From Streptomyces sp. YIM 121038 (GTDB taxonomy: Bacteria; Actinomycetota; Actinomycetes; Streptomycetales; Streptomycetaceae), in contig NZ_CP030771.1 in the NCBI RefSeq assembly GCF_006088715.1, positions 1,550,001 to 1,614,000 on the forward strand: a DNA stretch of 64,000 bases, in the 5' to 3' direction. The notes beneath the pieces are model-generated. The model saw nothing but the letters and a program-made list of their open reading frames with translations. It was not told the DNA's origin and searched no databases. Below, one piece after another: positions 53,036 through 61,257 of the stretch. A program made the position numbers and the translations under genes. The first letter of the stretch is position 1. Every line of letters starts with the position of its first letter.

Positions 53036-53077
53036 AAACGCCGGACGGGCTGGATATTTTCCGCCCGTCCGGCGTTT
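53036..53077 (+). terminator. Terminator-like hairpin after gatD, repeated-element look
   Basis: Perfect 15-bp stem AAACGCCGGACGGGC / GCCCGTCCGGCGTTT with a 12-base AT-rich loop, 48 bp after the stop. The sequence around AAACGCCGGACGGGCTGG is, by recall, dispersed in many Streptomyces intergenic regions. Confidence 0.88.
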
Positions 53078-53218
53078 CGCTGTCCCGTCGTGTGTCCCCT
53101 CGTGTGTCCAGTGGGTGGGCGATGCCTGCGGGGGCGGGCGGTGCGCCGGTAGGGTGGGCCGGGATTTCAGCCGGACGACGGGGTCCGGTCACCGCCCACC
53201 TTGCAAAGGTTTCGCACC

Positions 53219-54244
53219 ATGCGTATCGGTGTCCTGACCTCCGGCGGCGACTGCCCCGGACTCAATGCCGTCATCCGCTCCGTCGTGCACCGTGCCGTCG
53301 TCGACCACGGCGACGAGGTCATCGGCTTCCACGACGGCTGGAAGGGCCTCCTGGAATGCGACTACCGCAAGCTCGACCTGGACGCGGTCGGCGGCATCCT
53401 GGCGCTCGGCGGCACGATCCTCGGCTCCTCCCGGGTACAGCCCGCCCATCTGCGTGACGGCGTCGCGCGCGCCAAGGGGCACGTCGCCGAGCTCGGCCTC
53501 GACGCGATCATCCCGATCGGCGGCGAGGGCACCCTGAAGGCAGCCCGGCTCCTGTCCGACGCGGGCCTGCCGATCGTCGGCGTACCGAAGACCATCGACA
53601 ACGACATCGCGGTCACCGACGTGACGTTCGGCTTCGACACCGCCGTCGGCGTGGCCACCGAGGCCCTCGACCGCCTCAAGACCACCGCCGAGTCGCACCA
53701 GCGCGTCCTGATCGTCGAGGTCATGGGCCGTCACACCGGCTGGATCGCGCTGCACTCGGGGATGGCCGCGGGCGCGCACGCCGTCGTCGTACCGGAGCGG
53801 CCCTTCGACATCGAGGAGCTGGCGAAGAAGGTCGGCGAGCGCTTCGAGGCGGGCAAGAAGTTCGCCATCGTCGTGGCCGCCGAGGGCGCCAAGCCGCGCC
53901 CCGGCACCATGGAGTTCGACGAGGGCGGCAAGGACGTCTACGGCCACGAGCGGTTCGCGGGCATCGCCCGGCAGCTCTCCCTCGAACTGGAGCAGCGCCT
54001 CGGCAAGGAGGCCCGCCCGGTGATCCTCGGCCACGTCCAGCGCGGTGGCACGCCCACGGCGTACGACCGCGTGCTCGCCACCCGCTTCGGCTGGCACGCC
54101 GTGGAGGCCGTGCACCGCGGCGAGTTCGGACGGATGACCGCGCTGCGGGGCACCGACATCGTGACGGTGTCGCTCGCCGAGGCCGTCGAGACGCTCAAGA
54201 CCGTGCCCGAGCAGCGGTACGAGGAAGCGGAGTGCGTGCTCTAG
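53219..54244 (+). CDS. pfkA: 6-phosphofructokinase
   Basis: A 341-residue glycolytic enzyme phosphorylating fructose 6-phosphate. Seen: RIGVLTSGGDCPGLNAVIRS, IPIGGEGTLKAARL, PKTIDNDIAVTD (catalytic Asp) and VEVMGRHTGWIALHSG. The residue after GGE is Gly, as in ATP-dependent enzymes, rather than Asp of pyrophosphate-dependent ones. The ATG at 53219 begins the conserved N-terminus; the extension to 53201 adds only six residues. Monocistronic with its own terminator. Confidence 0.96.
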   Translation: MRIGVLTSGGDCPGLNAVIRSVVHRAVVDHGDEVIGFHDGWKGLLECDYRKLDLDAVGGILALGGTILGSSRVQPAHLRDGVARAKGHVAELGLDAIIPIGGEGTLKAARLLSDAGLPIVGVPKTIDNDIAVTDVTFGFDTAVGVATEALDRLKTTAESHQRVLIVEVMGRHTGWIALHSGMAAGAHAVVVPERPFDIEELAKKVGERFEAGKKFAIVVAAEGAKPRPGTMEFDEGGKDVYGHERFAGIARQLSLELEQRLGKEARPVILGHVQRGGTPTAYDRVLATRFGWHAVEAVHRGEFGRMTALRGTDIVTVSLAEAVETLKTVPEQRYEEAECVL

Positions 54245-54283
54245 GGCACCGCCCCGCCCCCGGCGAGCGCCGGGGTCCCGAAT

Positions 54284-54315
54284 CCGCCCCCGGTCGCGAG
54301 CGCGCCCGGGGGCGG
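54284..54315 (+). terminator. Terminator-like hairpin after pfkA
   Basis: Stem CCGCCCCCGG / CCGGGGGCGG (10 bp) with a 12-base loop, followed by TTCTACT, 39 bp after the stop. Confidence 0.75.
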
Positions 54316-54370
54316 TTCTACTCTGGTGCGGACACACAGCGCACAATCTGCACGAAACAGGAGCCAGCGG

Positions 54371-55342
54371 ATGGATCACGGCGGGCACGGCATGCACGGC
54401 ATGGACCATGGGATGAACATGGACCTGCCGCCGTTCACGCTGGCGCGCGGCCTGGAGATCTCGGTCGAGCCCTTCTTCCTCATCAGCTGCCTGGTGGCGC
54501 TCAGCCTGTACGGCTGGGGCGTCGCCCGCCTCGTGCGGCGCGGCGACAAGTGGCCCGTCGGGCGCACGGTGTCGTTCGTCGTGGGCGTCCTCACGATCCT
54601 CCTCGTGATGTGCACCAAGCTGAACGACTACGGCATGGTCCTGTTCAGCGTGCACATGGTGCAGCACATGATCATCAGCATGCTGTCGCCGATCCTGCTG
54701 CTGCTCGGCGCGCCGATCACGCTCGCGCTGCGGGCGCTGCCGGTCGCGGGCCGGGGCCGCAAGGGGCTGCGCGAGCTGCTGCTCATGCTCCTGCACAGCC
54801 GGTACGTGCGGATCATCACGCACCCCGCGTTCACCATCCCGATGTTCATCGCGAGCCTGTACGCGCTGTACTTCACGCCGCTGTTCGACACCCTCATGGG
54901 CTCCAAGGCCGGGCACATCGGGATGATGGTGCACTTCCTCGCCGTCGGCCTGGTCTTCTTCTGGCCGATCATGGGCATCGACCCGGGCCCGCACCGGCCC
55001 GGCCATCTGATGCGGATGCTGGAGCTGTTCGCGGGCATGCCGTTCCACGCGTTCTTCGGCATCGCCCTGATGATGGCGTCCGAGCCCATGATCGAGACGT
55101 ACAAGAACCCCCCGGCCTCGCTCGGCGTCGAAGCGCTCGCCGATCAGAACGCGGCGGGCGGCATCGCCTGGGCGTTCAGCGAGATCCCGTCGGTGCTCGT
55201 CCTCATCGCCCTGCTCTTCCAGTGGTACCGCTCCGACCAGCGCGAAGGCCGCCGCAAGGACCGCGCCGCCGACCGCGACGGGGACAAGGAGCTGGAGGCG
55301 TACAACGCCTATCTGGCGTCACTGGCGTCGCGCGGGCGCTAG
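54371..55342 (+). CDS. Cytochrome c oxidase assembly protein, CtaG family
   Basis: A 323-residue membrane protein of the caa3-type CtaG family, required for assembly of heme-copper oxidases. A His/Met-rich N-terminus (MDHGGHGMHGMDHGMNMD) is suited to copper binding. About seven helices follow, with conserved VHMVQHMIISMLSPILLLLG, HPAFTIPMF and the His-containing GHIGMMVHFLAVG. Start ATG at 54371 after CAGGAG. The 52-residue gene that follows is probably in the same operon. Confidence 0.9.
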   Translation: MDHGGHGMHGMDHGMNMDLPPFTLARGLEISVEPFFLISCLVALSLYGWGVARLVRRGDKWPVGRTVSFVVGVLTILLVMCTKLNDYGMVLFSVHMVQHMIISMLSPILLLLGAPITLALRALPVAGRGRKGLRELLLMLLHSRYVRIITHPAFTIPMFIASLYALYFTPLFDTLMGSKAGHIGMMVHFLAVGLVFFWPIMGIDPGPHRPGHLMRMLELFAGMPFHAFFGIALMMASEPMIETYKNPPASLGVEALADQNAAGGIAWAFSEIPSVLVLIALLFQWYRSDQREGRRKDRAADRDGDKELEAYNAYLASLASRGR

Positions 55343-55440
55343 CGTCCGGGCCTCCTCACGGGTGAGGATGGCACCGAGGCCACGGTCTCGGTGCCCCGGA
55401 TACCGGACGCCCGAGCCGTCTGTCGTGAGGAGGCAGGGCG

Positions 55441-55599
55441 ATGCCGGGTGCTACGAAGACGATGGGCGCGTTCACCATCGGCGGGCTGGTGATGGTGACC
55501 GCTTACACGGTGGCCCTCGGCAGCAACGGCTGGCTGTGGTTCGGCTGGGTGGTGCTCGGCCTGATCACGCTGGCGATGGTCTTCTCCCGGCCCACGTGA
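55441..55599 (+). CDS. Small two-helix membrane protein next to ctaG
   Basis: A 52-residue protein of two helices (AFTIGGLVMVTAYTVAL and WFGWVVLGLITLAMVF) joined by a short GSNGW turn. ATG at 55441 lies nine bases after AGGAGG, and third positions are GC-rich. Too short for standard ORF tracks. Position 98 bp after the CtaG-type gene suggests a role in oxidase assembly or respiration; no family is recognised. Confidence 0.75.
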   Translation: MPGATKTMGAFTIGGLVMVTAYTVALGSNGWLWFGWVVLGLITLAMVFSRPT

Positions 55600-55706
55600 G
55601 GCGGGGGCGGGGCCGGGGGTCCGGCACCGGGGCTCCGAATCCTTCGGCACCTCAGGCTCTTCCGGCCCCTACACCCCCCCTTCCGCGGTCCTTCCGGTCC
55701 TTCCGG

Positions 55707-56105
55707 TCAGAAGCGGAACACGTGCCCCGTGGACGCCTGCATCTCGCACGCGTTGCCGTACGTCTTGTGCCAGGCGACCGGCCGCCCCCGGAACGTGCCG
55801 GTCGCGCCGACGGTGACCGGGTCGTACTCCTTGGTGCAGATCCGGTCCTCCCGCGGGAGCTCACCGAAGTCGCCGCCCGCCCGGTCCAGCTCCGCACACG
55901 CCTCCCGGGCGAACGGGTGGTGCCCGGACGGCTCGGGCGTACAGCGCAGCAGCAGCCCGCGGATCCACGTGTTCTCAGCACCCGACACCGTCAGGAAGAG
56001 ACCGCGCGCGTCGGGCCGCGGCCCGTCGACGGGCGCGGCGGCCGCCGGACCGGTGACCGTGGCGAGGGCGAGCAGCGCGGCCGGGGTGACGAGGAGCGAA
56101 CGCAT
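55707..56105 (-). CDS. Subtilisin inhibitor-like (SSI family) secreted protease inhibitor 2
   Basis: A 132-residue exported SSI-family protein. Signal peptide residues 1-24 (LLALATVTGPAAAA). Mature part: GLFLTVSGAE, RCTPEPSGHHPFAREACAEL, GTFRGRPVAW and YGNACEMQASTGHVFRF. Cys55-Cys70 and Cys90-Cys120 keep the SSI spacing within one residue. The aligned reactive bond is Lys92-Glu93 in CTKEYDP, again trypsin-type. It is shorter and more divergent than inhibitor 1, with the second-strand region GLFLTVSGAENTW altered. GGAGG lies just upstream of the ATG. Confidence 0.92.
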   Translation of the reverse strand: MRSLLVTPAALLALATVTGPAAAAPVDGPRPDARGLFLTVSGAENTWIRGLLLRCTPEPSGHHPFAREACAELDRAGGDFGELPREDRICTKEYDPVTVGATGTFRGRPVAWHKTYGNACEMQASTGHVFRF

Positions 56106-56437
56106 GGGACCTCCGGAGGGGCGGAAGCGGACGCCGCGTCACGGACGAGGACGTCGGGCGTCACGGACGGTGGCGTCAGGGGCGGCTGGGCATCGGCCCA
56201 TCGCACCGTACGACGCCGGGACAGACCCGCCGGACGACGGCGGGCCGGGCCCACAGCACCCCCGCCGGGCGGCGCCCGGCCAGCGGCCACGCCTCGCGCT
56301 CCCCCGCCCGGCCGCACGGCGGAACCCGAACGGACCAGTCCGCCGCGCGATCGAATCGACCCGAACGGGCTCTCGCCTAGGCGCCGCCGATTGACTACTG
56401 TGCGTCGGCACCACCCCCGGGGGAAGGCGGCGCCCGC
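56106..56437. other. 332-bp divergent region between SSI 2 and PlsC genes
   Basis: No credible gene is present. It holds the divergent promoters; a possible -35 TTGACT at 56391-56396 has no convincing -10 partner. Confidence 0.5.
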
Positions 56438-57181
56438 ATGTTCTACCTGGTCCTCAAGTACGCACTGATCGGGCCTCTGCTGCGGCTGATGTTCCGGCCC
56501 AGGATCGAGGGGCTCGAACACATCCCGGAGTCCGGCGCGGCGATCGTCGCCGGGAACCACCTGTCGTTCTCCGACCACTTCCTGATGCCCGCGATCCTCA
56601 AGCGGCGCATCACGTTCCTGGCCAAGGCCGAGTACTTCACGGGCCCGGGCGTCAAGGGCCGCCTCACCGCCGCGTTCTTCCGCAGCGCCGGCCAGATCCC
56701 GGTGGACCGCTCCGGCAAGGAGGCCGGGCAGGCCGCCATCCGCGAGGGGCTCGGCGTGCTGCGCAAGGGCGAGCTGCTCGGCATCTACCCCGAGGGCACC
56801 CGCTCGCACGACGGGCGCCTGTACAAGGGCAAGGTCGGCGTTGCCGCGATGGCCCTCAAGGCGCAGGTGCCGGTGATCCCGTGCGCGATGATCGGCACCT
56901 TCGAGGCGCAGCCGCCCGGCCAGGTCGTGCCGCGCTTCCAGCGCGTGACGATCCGCTTCGGCGAGCCCCTCGAATTCTCGCGGTACGCGGGCATGGACGG
57001 CGAGAAGGCGGTCCTGCGCGCGGTCACCGACGAGATCATGTACGCGATCCTCGGCCTGTCGGGCCAGGAGTACGTCGACAAGTACGCGGCCGCCGTGAAG
57101 GCGGAGGAGGCCGCGGGACAGACCGAGGAGAGCGGGCGGCCCGCGCCGCGGCGCAGGCTCCCGAGGCTGCCGCTGAGCTGA
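56438..57181 (+). CDS. 1-acyl-sn-glycerol-3-phosphate acyltransferase (PlsC family)
   Basis: A 247-residue membrane-associated acyltransferase of phospholipid synthesis. Motif I is NHLSFSDHFLMP (NHxxxxD), motif II region TFLAKAEYF, motif III YPEGTRSHDG and motif IV VIPCAMIGTFEA. An N-terminal hydrophobic segment anchors it. Streptomyces have several paralogues. The truncated epimerase remnant follows on the same strand. Confidence 0.93.
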   Translation: MFYLVLKYALIGPLLRLMFRPRIEGLEHIPESGAAIVAGNHLSFSDHFLMPAILKRRITFLAKAEYFTGPGVKGRLTAAFFRSAGQIPVDRSGKEAGQAAIREGLGVLRKGELLGIYPEGTRSHDGRLYKGKVGVAAMALKAQVPVIPCAMIGTFEAQPPGQVVPRFQRVTIRFGEPLEFSRYAGMDGEKAVLRAVTDEIMYAILGLSGQEYVDKYAAAVKAEEAAGQTEESGRPAPRRRLPRLPLS

Positions 57182-57196
57182 GCGCGGCCGCCGGGA

Positions 57197-57237
57197 CGCT
57201 CGTCTGCCGACGGCCGCTTGGGCGCTCGTCTGCCGAC
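57197..57237 (+). repeat. 15-bp direct repeat at the pseudogene junction
   Basis: CGCTCGTCTGCCGAC occurs at 57197-57211 and 57223-57237, 26 bp apart. It lies exactly where the missing 5' half of the following epimerase gene should be and may mark the deletion or duplication event. Confidence 0.7.
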
Positions 57238-57239
57238 CG

Positions 57240-57845
57240 CCAAAAGGCCTGGAGGCCGCGCTCGGCGACGCGCTGCCGACGACGCTGCTGCGCGCGGGCG
57301 CGGTCCACGGCCCGCACTGCCGGGCGCCGCGCGAGCTGTACTTCGTCAAACGGGTCCTGGACGGGCGGCGCGTGCGCGTCCTCAGCCACGGCGGCACCGG
57401 CCTGTTCCATCCGGTGAGCGTGCTGAACCTGGCGGAGCTGGTGCGCCTCGCGGCGGCGCGGCCCGGCTCGCGCGTCCTGAACGCGGGCGACCCGGACACC
57501 CCGACGGTGGCCGGGATCGGCGCGGCGATCGACGCGGCGATGGGCTTCGAGAGCGAGACGGTGCTCATCGAGGGCGAGGCGCCCGGCAAGGGCGTGGGCC
57601 CGACGCCGTGGACCACGGCGCATCCGGTGGTGTACGACATGACGGCCGCACGGCGGGAGCTGGGCTACACGGCGGTGACGACGTACGCCGACTCGCTGCC
57701 GGACACGGTCGCCTGGCTGACGGACCGGCTCGCGGGGAAGGACTGGCGCACGGCCTTCCCGGTCCTGGCACGCGCCTACGATCCGGTGATCGACCTCTTC
57801 GACTACGCGGCGGAGGACGCCTGGCTGAGGGCGCGGGCGGCCTGA
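57240..57845 (+). pseudogene. NAD-dependent epimerase/dehydratase, 5'-truncated
   Basis: The frame reads about 200 residues of the C-terminal two-thirds of an extended short-chain reductase: LPTTLLRAGAVHGPHCRAPR, ELYFVKRVLDGRRVRVLSHG, GGTGLFHPVSVLNLAELVRL and the helical end AARRELGYTAVTTYADSL. The NAD-binding Rossmann half with GxxGxxG and the catalytic Tyr-Lys region are absent; upstream lies the PlsC stop. An internal GTG at 57372 could give a 157-residue product, but this would have no cofactor site. A truncated remnant is the better reading. Confidence 0.8.
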
Positions 57846-57874
57846 GCGGCCTGGGCGACCAGCCGGAAACGCGA

Positions 57875-57914
57875 TCGGGAGACCGCCCGGCCGAGGCCGA
57901 GGGCGATCTCCCGA
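57875..57914. terminator. Terminator-like hairpin between pseudogene and hydrolase
   Basis: Stem TCGGGAGACCGCCC / GGGCGATCTCCCGA with one mismatch and a 12-base loop, between convergent genes. Confidence 0.65.
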
Positions 57915-57956
57915 CAGCAGACATCACCTACAGGTCGTGCAGGTGTCGTACAGGCG

Positions 57957-59576
57957 TCACGGCTTGGGCGTGGCGTGCGGGGCGCACGTCACGTCGCGGC
58001 TGTCGACCTTGCCGGTGAGCAGGTAGGTGTCGACCCGCTCGTTCAGGCACGGGTTCTCCAGGTTGGTGATGCCGTGCGAACCGGCGTCCTTCTCGGTGAT
58101 CAGACGCGAGCCCTTGAGGCGCTTGTGCAGCTCCACGCCGCCCTCGTAGGGGGTGGCGGCGTCACGCGTGGACTGGGCGATCAGCGTGGTGGGCAGACCC
58201 TTGCCGCTCTTGACCTCGATCGGCTGGTGCTGCTTGCTGGGCCAGGTGGCGCACGGCAGGTTCATCCAGGCGTTCGCCCAGGTCATGAACGGGTGGTCCT
58301 TGTGCAGGCGGGTGTTGTCCCGGTCCCACTTCTTCCAGCTGGTGGGCCACTTGGCGTCGGCGCACTCGACGGCGGTGTAGACCGCGTTGCTGTTCTCCGA
58401 GGCCTTGTTGCCCGCGATGTCGGACAGGTCCGGGCTTGCGGCCTTGATGAGCGGCTGCCGGTCACCGGCGACGAACTTGCTCCAGTTGGTGGCGATCGAG
58501 ACCCACGTGGAGTCGTAGTACGGGGCGCTCTGGAAGTACGAGGTCAGCTCGGCGGGGCCGACGACGCCGTCGAACGGCGCCTTCTTCGCGGCGGCACGCA
58601 GGTCGGTCCACTGCGCGGCGACCTTCTTCTGCGTGTCACCGAGGTGGAAGACGGAGTCGTACTTGGCGACCCACGTCATCCAGTCCTTGAGACGCGTCTC
58701 GAAGGCGACGTCCTGGTCGAGGTTGGCCTGGTACCAGATCTTCTCGCGCGAGGGGTTCACGACGGAGTCGAAGACCATGCGGCGCGCGTGCGAGGGGAAG
58801 AGCGTCGCGTACACGGCGCCCAGGTACGTCCCGTAGGACACGCCCAGGTAGTTCAGCTTCTTCTCGCCGAGCGCGGCGCGGATGACGTCGAGGTCACGCG
58901 CCGTGTTCGGGGTGGTCATGTGCGGCAGCATCCAGCCGCTGCGCTCCTTGCAGCCGTCCGCGTACTCGGCGGCGAGCTTGCGCTGGGCACGCTTGTCGGC
59001 CGCGGAGTCGGGCACCGGGTCGAGCTTGGGCGCCTTGACGAACTCCTGCGGGTCGACACACGAGATCGGCGTCGAGTGGCCGACACCGCGCGGGTCGAAG
59101 CCGACGAAGTCGTAGGCCTTCGAGGTCTTCTCCCACAACTTGCTCTTGTTCACGACGCGCAGCGGGAAGCGCATGCCGGAGCCGCCGGGGCCACCGGGGT
59201 TGTAGACGAGCGCGCCCTGGCGCTCCTCCTTGCTCCCCGTGCTGCCTATGCGGTCGACGGCCAGCTTGATCTGCTTGCCGTAGGGCTTGGCGTAGTCGAG
59301 CGGAACGCTGACCCAGCCGCACTGCACGGGCTTCGGGAAGCCCCAGTCCTCGGGACAGTCCTTCCAGTCGACGCCCTTCTTCGCCGCCCGCGCGGCGGCG
59401 ACGGCGGCGCCCCGGGCCTCACGGTCCTTGGCGTAAGCGGCCTTGCCGCCGGCGGCATCCGCACTGGCGGCGGGCGCACCGAGCGCCCCCGCGATCAGCG
59501 TCGCCGCAACGAGAGCACCCGCGGATCCGAACGTCATCGCTCGTCTGCTCCGCGCGGTCATCGGGGTACGTGTCAA
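57957..59576 (-). CDS. Exported alpha/beta hydrolase, tripeptidyl aminopeptidase type
   Basis: A 539-residue secreted serine hydrolase of the Streptomyces tripeptidyl-aminopeptidase (Slp/Tap) family. Signal region MTFGSAGALVAATLIAGALG then Ala-rich cleavage near ASA. Core: GALVYNPGGPGGSG (oxyanion), FDPRGVGHSTP, nucleophile Ser in LGVSYGTYLGA, C-terminal TAP-like domain with LITEKDAGSHGITNL (His). The TTG at 59576 follows GGGAGG with seven bases; the ATG at 59561 is the alternative start but lacks a ribosome site at normal distance. It releases N-terminal tripeptides from exported proteins. Confidence 0.9.
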   Translation of the reverse strand: MTRTPMTARSRRAMTFGSAGALVAATLIAGALGAPAASADAAGGKAAYAKDREARGAAVAAARAAKKGVDWKDCPEDWGFPKPVQCGWVSVPLDYAKPYGKQIKLAVDRIGSTGSKEERQGALVYNPGGPGGSGMRFPLRVVNKSKLWEKTSKAYDFVGFDPRGVGHSTPISCVDPQEFVKAPKLDPVPDSAADKRAQRKLAAEYADGCKERSGWMLPHMTTPNTARDLDVIRAALGEKKLNYLGVSYGTYLGAVYATLFPSHARRMVFDSVVNPSREKIWYQANLDQDVAFETRLKDWMTWVAKYDSVFHLGDTQKKVAAQWTDLRAAAKKAPFDGVVGPAELTSYFQSAPYYDSTWVSIATNWSKFVAGDRQPLIKAASPDLSDIAGNKASENSNAVYTAVECADAKWPTSWKKWDRDNTRLHKDHPFMTWANAWMNLPCATWPSKQHQPIEVKSGKGLPTTLIAQSTRDAATPYEGGVELHKRLKGSRLITEKDAGSHGITNLENPCLNERVDTYLLTGKVDSRDVTCAPHATPKP

Positions 59577-59752
59577 GTGGGGCCTCCCGCACATCGTTTC
59601 GGTCATTCCCTCGGTACGGGGATACTTCCGTCTGCGGGGGTGGTCAGGACAGATGTGGTTGTTGTTCTTTACCAATCCGATAAACGGACCGGCCAGTACG
59701 GTGAACGGTTCATGCACTTCAGCGGGCGGACGCTGGGGCTCCGGCTGGCTCG

Positions 59753-59774
59753 GGGAGCCAAACAGGGAGCCAAA
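59753..59774. repeat. Direct repeat GGGAGCCAAA beside the integrase
   Basis: GGGAGCCAAA at 59753-59762 and 59765-59774 (12-bp period), 10-31 bp beyond the integrase stop. Candidate arm-type Int-binding or attachment-site repeats at the left end of the element. Confidence 0.5.
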
Positions 59775-59783
59775 GCACCGGGG

Positions 59784-60977
59784 TCAGTCGCCCTTCGGCG
59801 CCTCGTCGGCCGCCGGCCCCTCGTCCCCGAAGATGTCGTCCATGGCTTCCGCGCCCTCCGCGATGACCGGCCGCAGCTGCTTGCGGTAGACGCGCTCCGT
59901 CGTCCCGCTGCCGCTGTGGCCCACCAAGCGCGCGATGACTTCGATCGGGATGCCGTGGTCCGAGAGCAGGGACACGAAGCTCGTCCGTAGCTCGCGGGTG
60001 GTCCACTCCCCCGGGTTCTTGAACCCCGCCTCGCGCAGCAGCGCCCGGAGACTGCGCCGCACGTTCGTGGCGTCGCGCTGCGTTCCGGTGTCGGTGGGGA
60101 AGACGAGCCGCTGGTCCGTCCACGCTGCACCGGTTGCCCGGCATGCAGCCTTCTGCCGGGCTTTGTGCTCCTTCAGGACCAGAGCGGCCTGTTTCGGCAT
60201 GGCCAGCGAGCGCCGACTCTTGTGGGTCTTGGTGTCGCCGTGCCGCCGGACGGAGCGCCAGACGTCCACGTGCGGCTTCTGGCCTCGCGCTTCGCCGAGA
60301 TGCACGTGCTTCCAGGTGAGGGGGCGCGCCTCCTCCGGTCGGACTCCCACGAGGAGGGAGAGCACCACGTAGGCGTGGATCCAGGTGCCGTCCATGGCGC
60401 GCAGCACAGCCTCCCCCTGTTCCAGGGAGAGGGACTTGCTCGGCCGACCGGCCTGCCCTTCGGGTAACGCGACCATCTTGGCCACGTTCTGGGCGGCCCT
60501 GCCGCGTCTCTGCGCGTGCGTGATGGACCGCCGGAGGATCGCGAGCACCATCCTCAAGGACTGGGTCGCGAGCACTTTCGCACGGGCCTCCAGCCAGTCG
60601 TCCACTTCATCGGCTTCAAGGTCCCGCAGCTTAGCCGCACCCAGGTAGGGAACAACGTGATTGTCCGCCAGACTCCGGTACGTCCCGATGCTGGAGGCTT
60701 CCTTCCCTTTGAGACCTTGGGAAAGCCAGTCCCCAACTGCCTGCGCCACGGTGTAGTTGGCGGGCGCCTTCGCTCCGCGGGCCATCTCCTTGCGCAGCTC
60801 GCGCAGCTTCCGGCGTACCTCGGTCTTGGTCTTCCCTGTCACCTTCGGGCGCCGGCGCTTGCCTGACGGGGCGTGGCCGTGGGACATCGCGCCGACGTAT
60901 CGGTTCTTGGACTTGTCCCAGTAGATGGAGTCCTCGCCGTGGCCTGCCTTCTTGCGGCCGGTGGATTCCTCGGTCAT
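59784..60977 (-). CDS. int: Tyrosine recombinase (integrase) of an AICE-like element
   Basis: A 397-residue phage-type integrase. N-terminal SAM-like DNA-binding part about residues 75-170 (ANYTVAQAVGDWLSQGL), catalytic domain from about 190 with Arg in GVRPEEARPLTWKHV, Lys region THKSRRSLAMPK, TRELRTSF where family members have HxxR (the His is Thr here), LVGHSGSGTTERVYRKQL with the second His/Trp position and the nucleophile Tyr. The start at 60977 has GGAAGG nine bases upstream. It integrates the element by site-specific recombination, usually at a tRNA gene; no tRNA 3' end was found beside it. Confidence 0.93.
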   Translation of the reverse strand: MTEESTGRKKAGHGEDSIYWDKSKNRYVGAMSHGHAPSGKRRRPKVTGKTKTEVRRKLRELRKEMARGAKAPANYTVAQAVGDWLSQGLKGKEASSIGTYRSLADNHVVPYLGAAKLRDLEADEVDDWLEARAKVLATQSLRMVLAILRRSITHAQRRGRAAQNVAKMVALPEGQAGRPSKSLSLEQGEAVLRAMDGTWIHAYVVLSLLVGVRPEEARPLTWKHVHLGEARGQKPHVDVWRSVRRHGDTKTHKSRRSLAMPKQAALVLKEHKARQKAACRATGAAWTDQRLVFPTDTGTQRDATNVRRSLRALLREAGFKNPGEWTTRELRTSFVSLLSDHGIPIEVIARLVGHSGSGTTERVYRKQLRPVIAEGAEAMDDIFGDEGPAADEAPKGD

Positions 60978-61000
60978 GCGGTGTGCCTTCCATGGGGAAC

Positions 61001-61037
61001 GAGCAGGGCCGCACCCGTGCCGGGTGCGGCCCTGCTC
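61001..61037 (-). terminator. Strong hairpin between xis and int
   Basis: Perfect 16-bp stem GAGCAGGGCCGCACCC / GGGTGCGGCCCTGCTC with a 5-base loop in the 70-bp gap between xis and int. It would stop or reduce transcription from xis into int. Confidence 0.85.
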
Positions 61038-61047
61038 AGATATCGGG

Positions 61048-61257
61048 TCAGGCGGTGGCTTCGGCCTCGTGCTTGAGGAGTTCGACGTACTGCGCGATGT
61101 ACTCCGGCGGCACGAGTCGGCGGCGGCCGATGCGGACGGTCTGAAGTCGACCGAGGCGTATTTCCTCGTAGACCATCGAGCGTCCAATTCTCAAGGCCCT
61201 GGCTGCCTCTTCGGGGCGGTAGAGGACATGGTCGGCGAACTCAGCAACAGCGGTCAT
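61048..61257 (-). CDS. xis: Excisionase (MerR/HTH_17 type)
   Basis: A 69-residue DNA-binding protein: VLYRPEEAARALRIGRSMVYEEIRLGRLQTVRIGRRRLVPPEY, the winged-helix excisionase pattern in which IGRSMVYEEI is the recognition helix. The overlap with the upstream small gene (ATGA) suggests coupled translation. It would direct excision by the adjacent integrase. Confidence 0.9.
   Translation of the reverse strand: MTAVAEFADHVLYRPEEAARALRIGRSMVYEEIRLGRLQTVRIGRRRLVPPEYIAQYVELLKHEAEATA

Noticed and set aside
59577..59783. A tRNA 3' end as attachment site
   Set aside because: No T-arm-like GTTCGAATC sequence or acceptor stem could be found on either strand.
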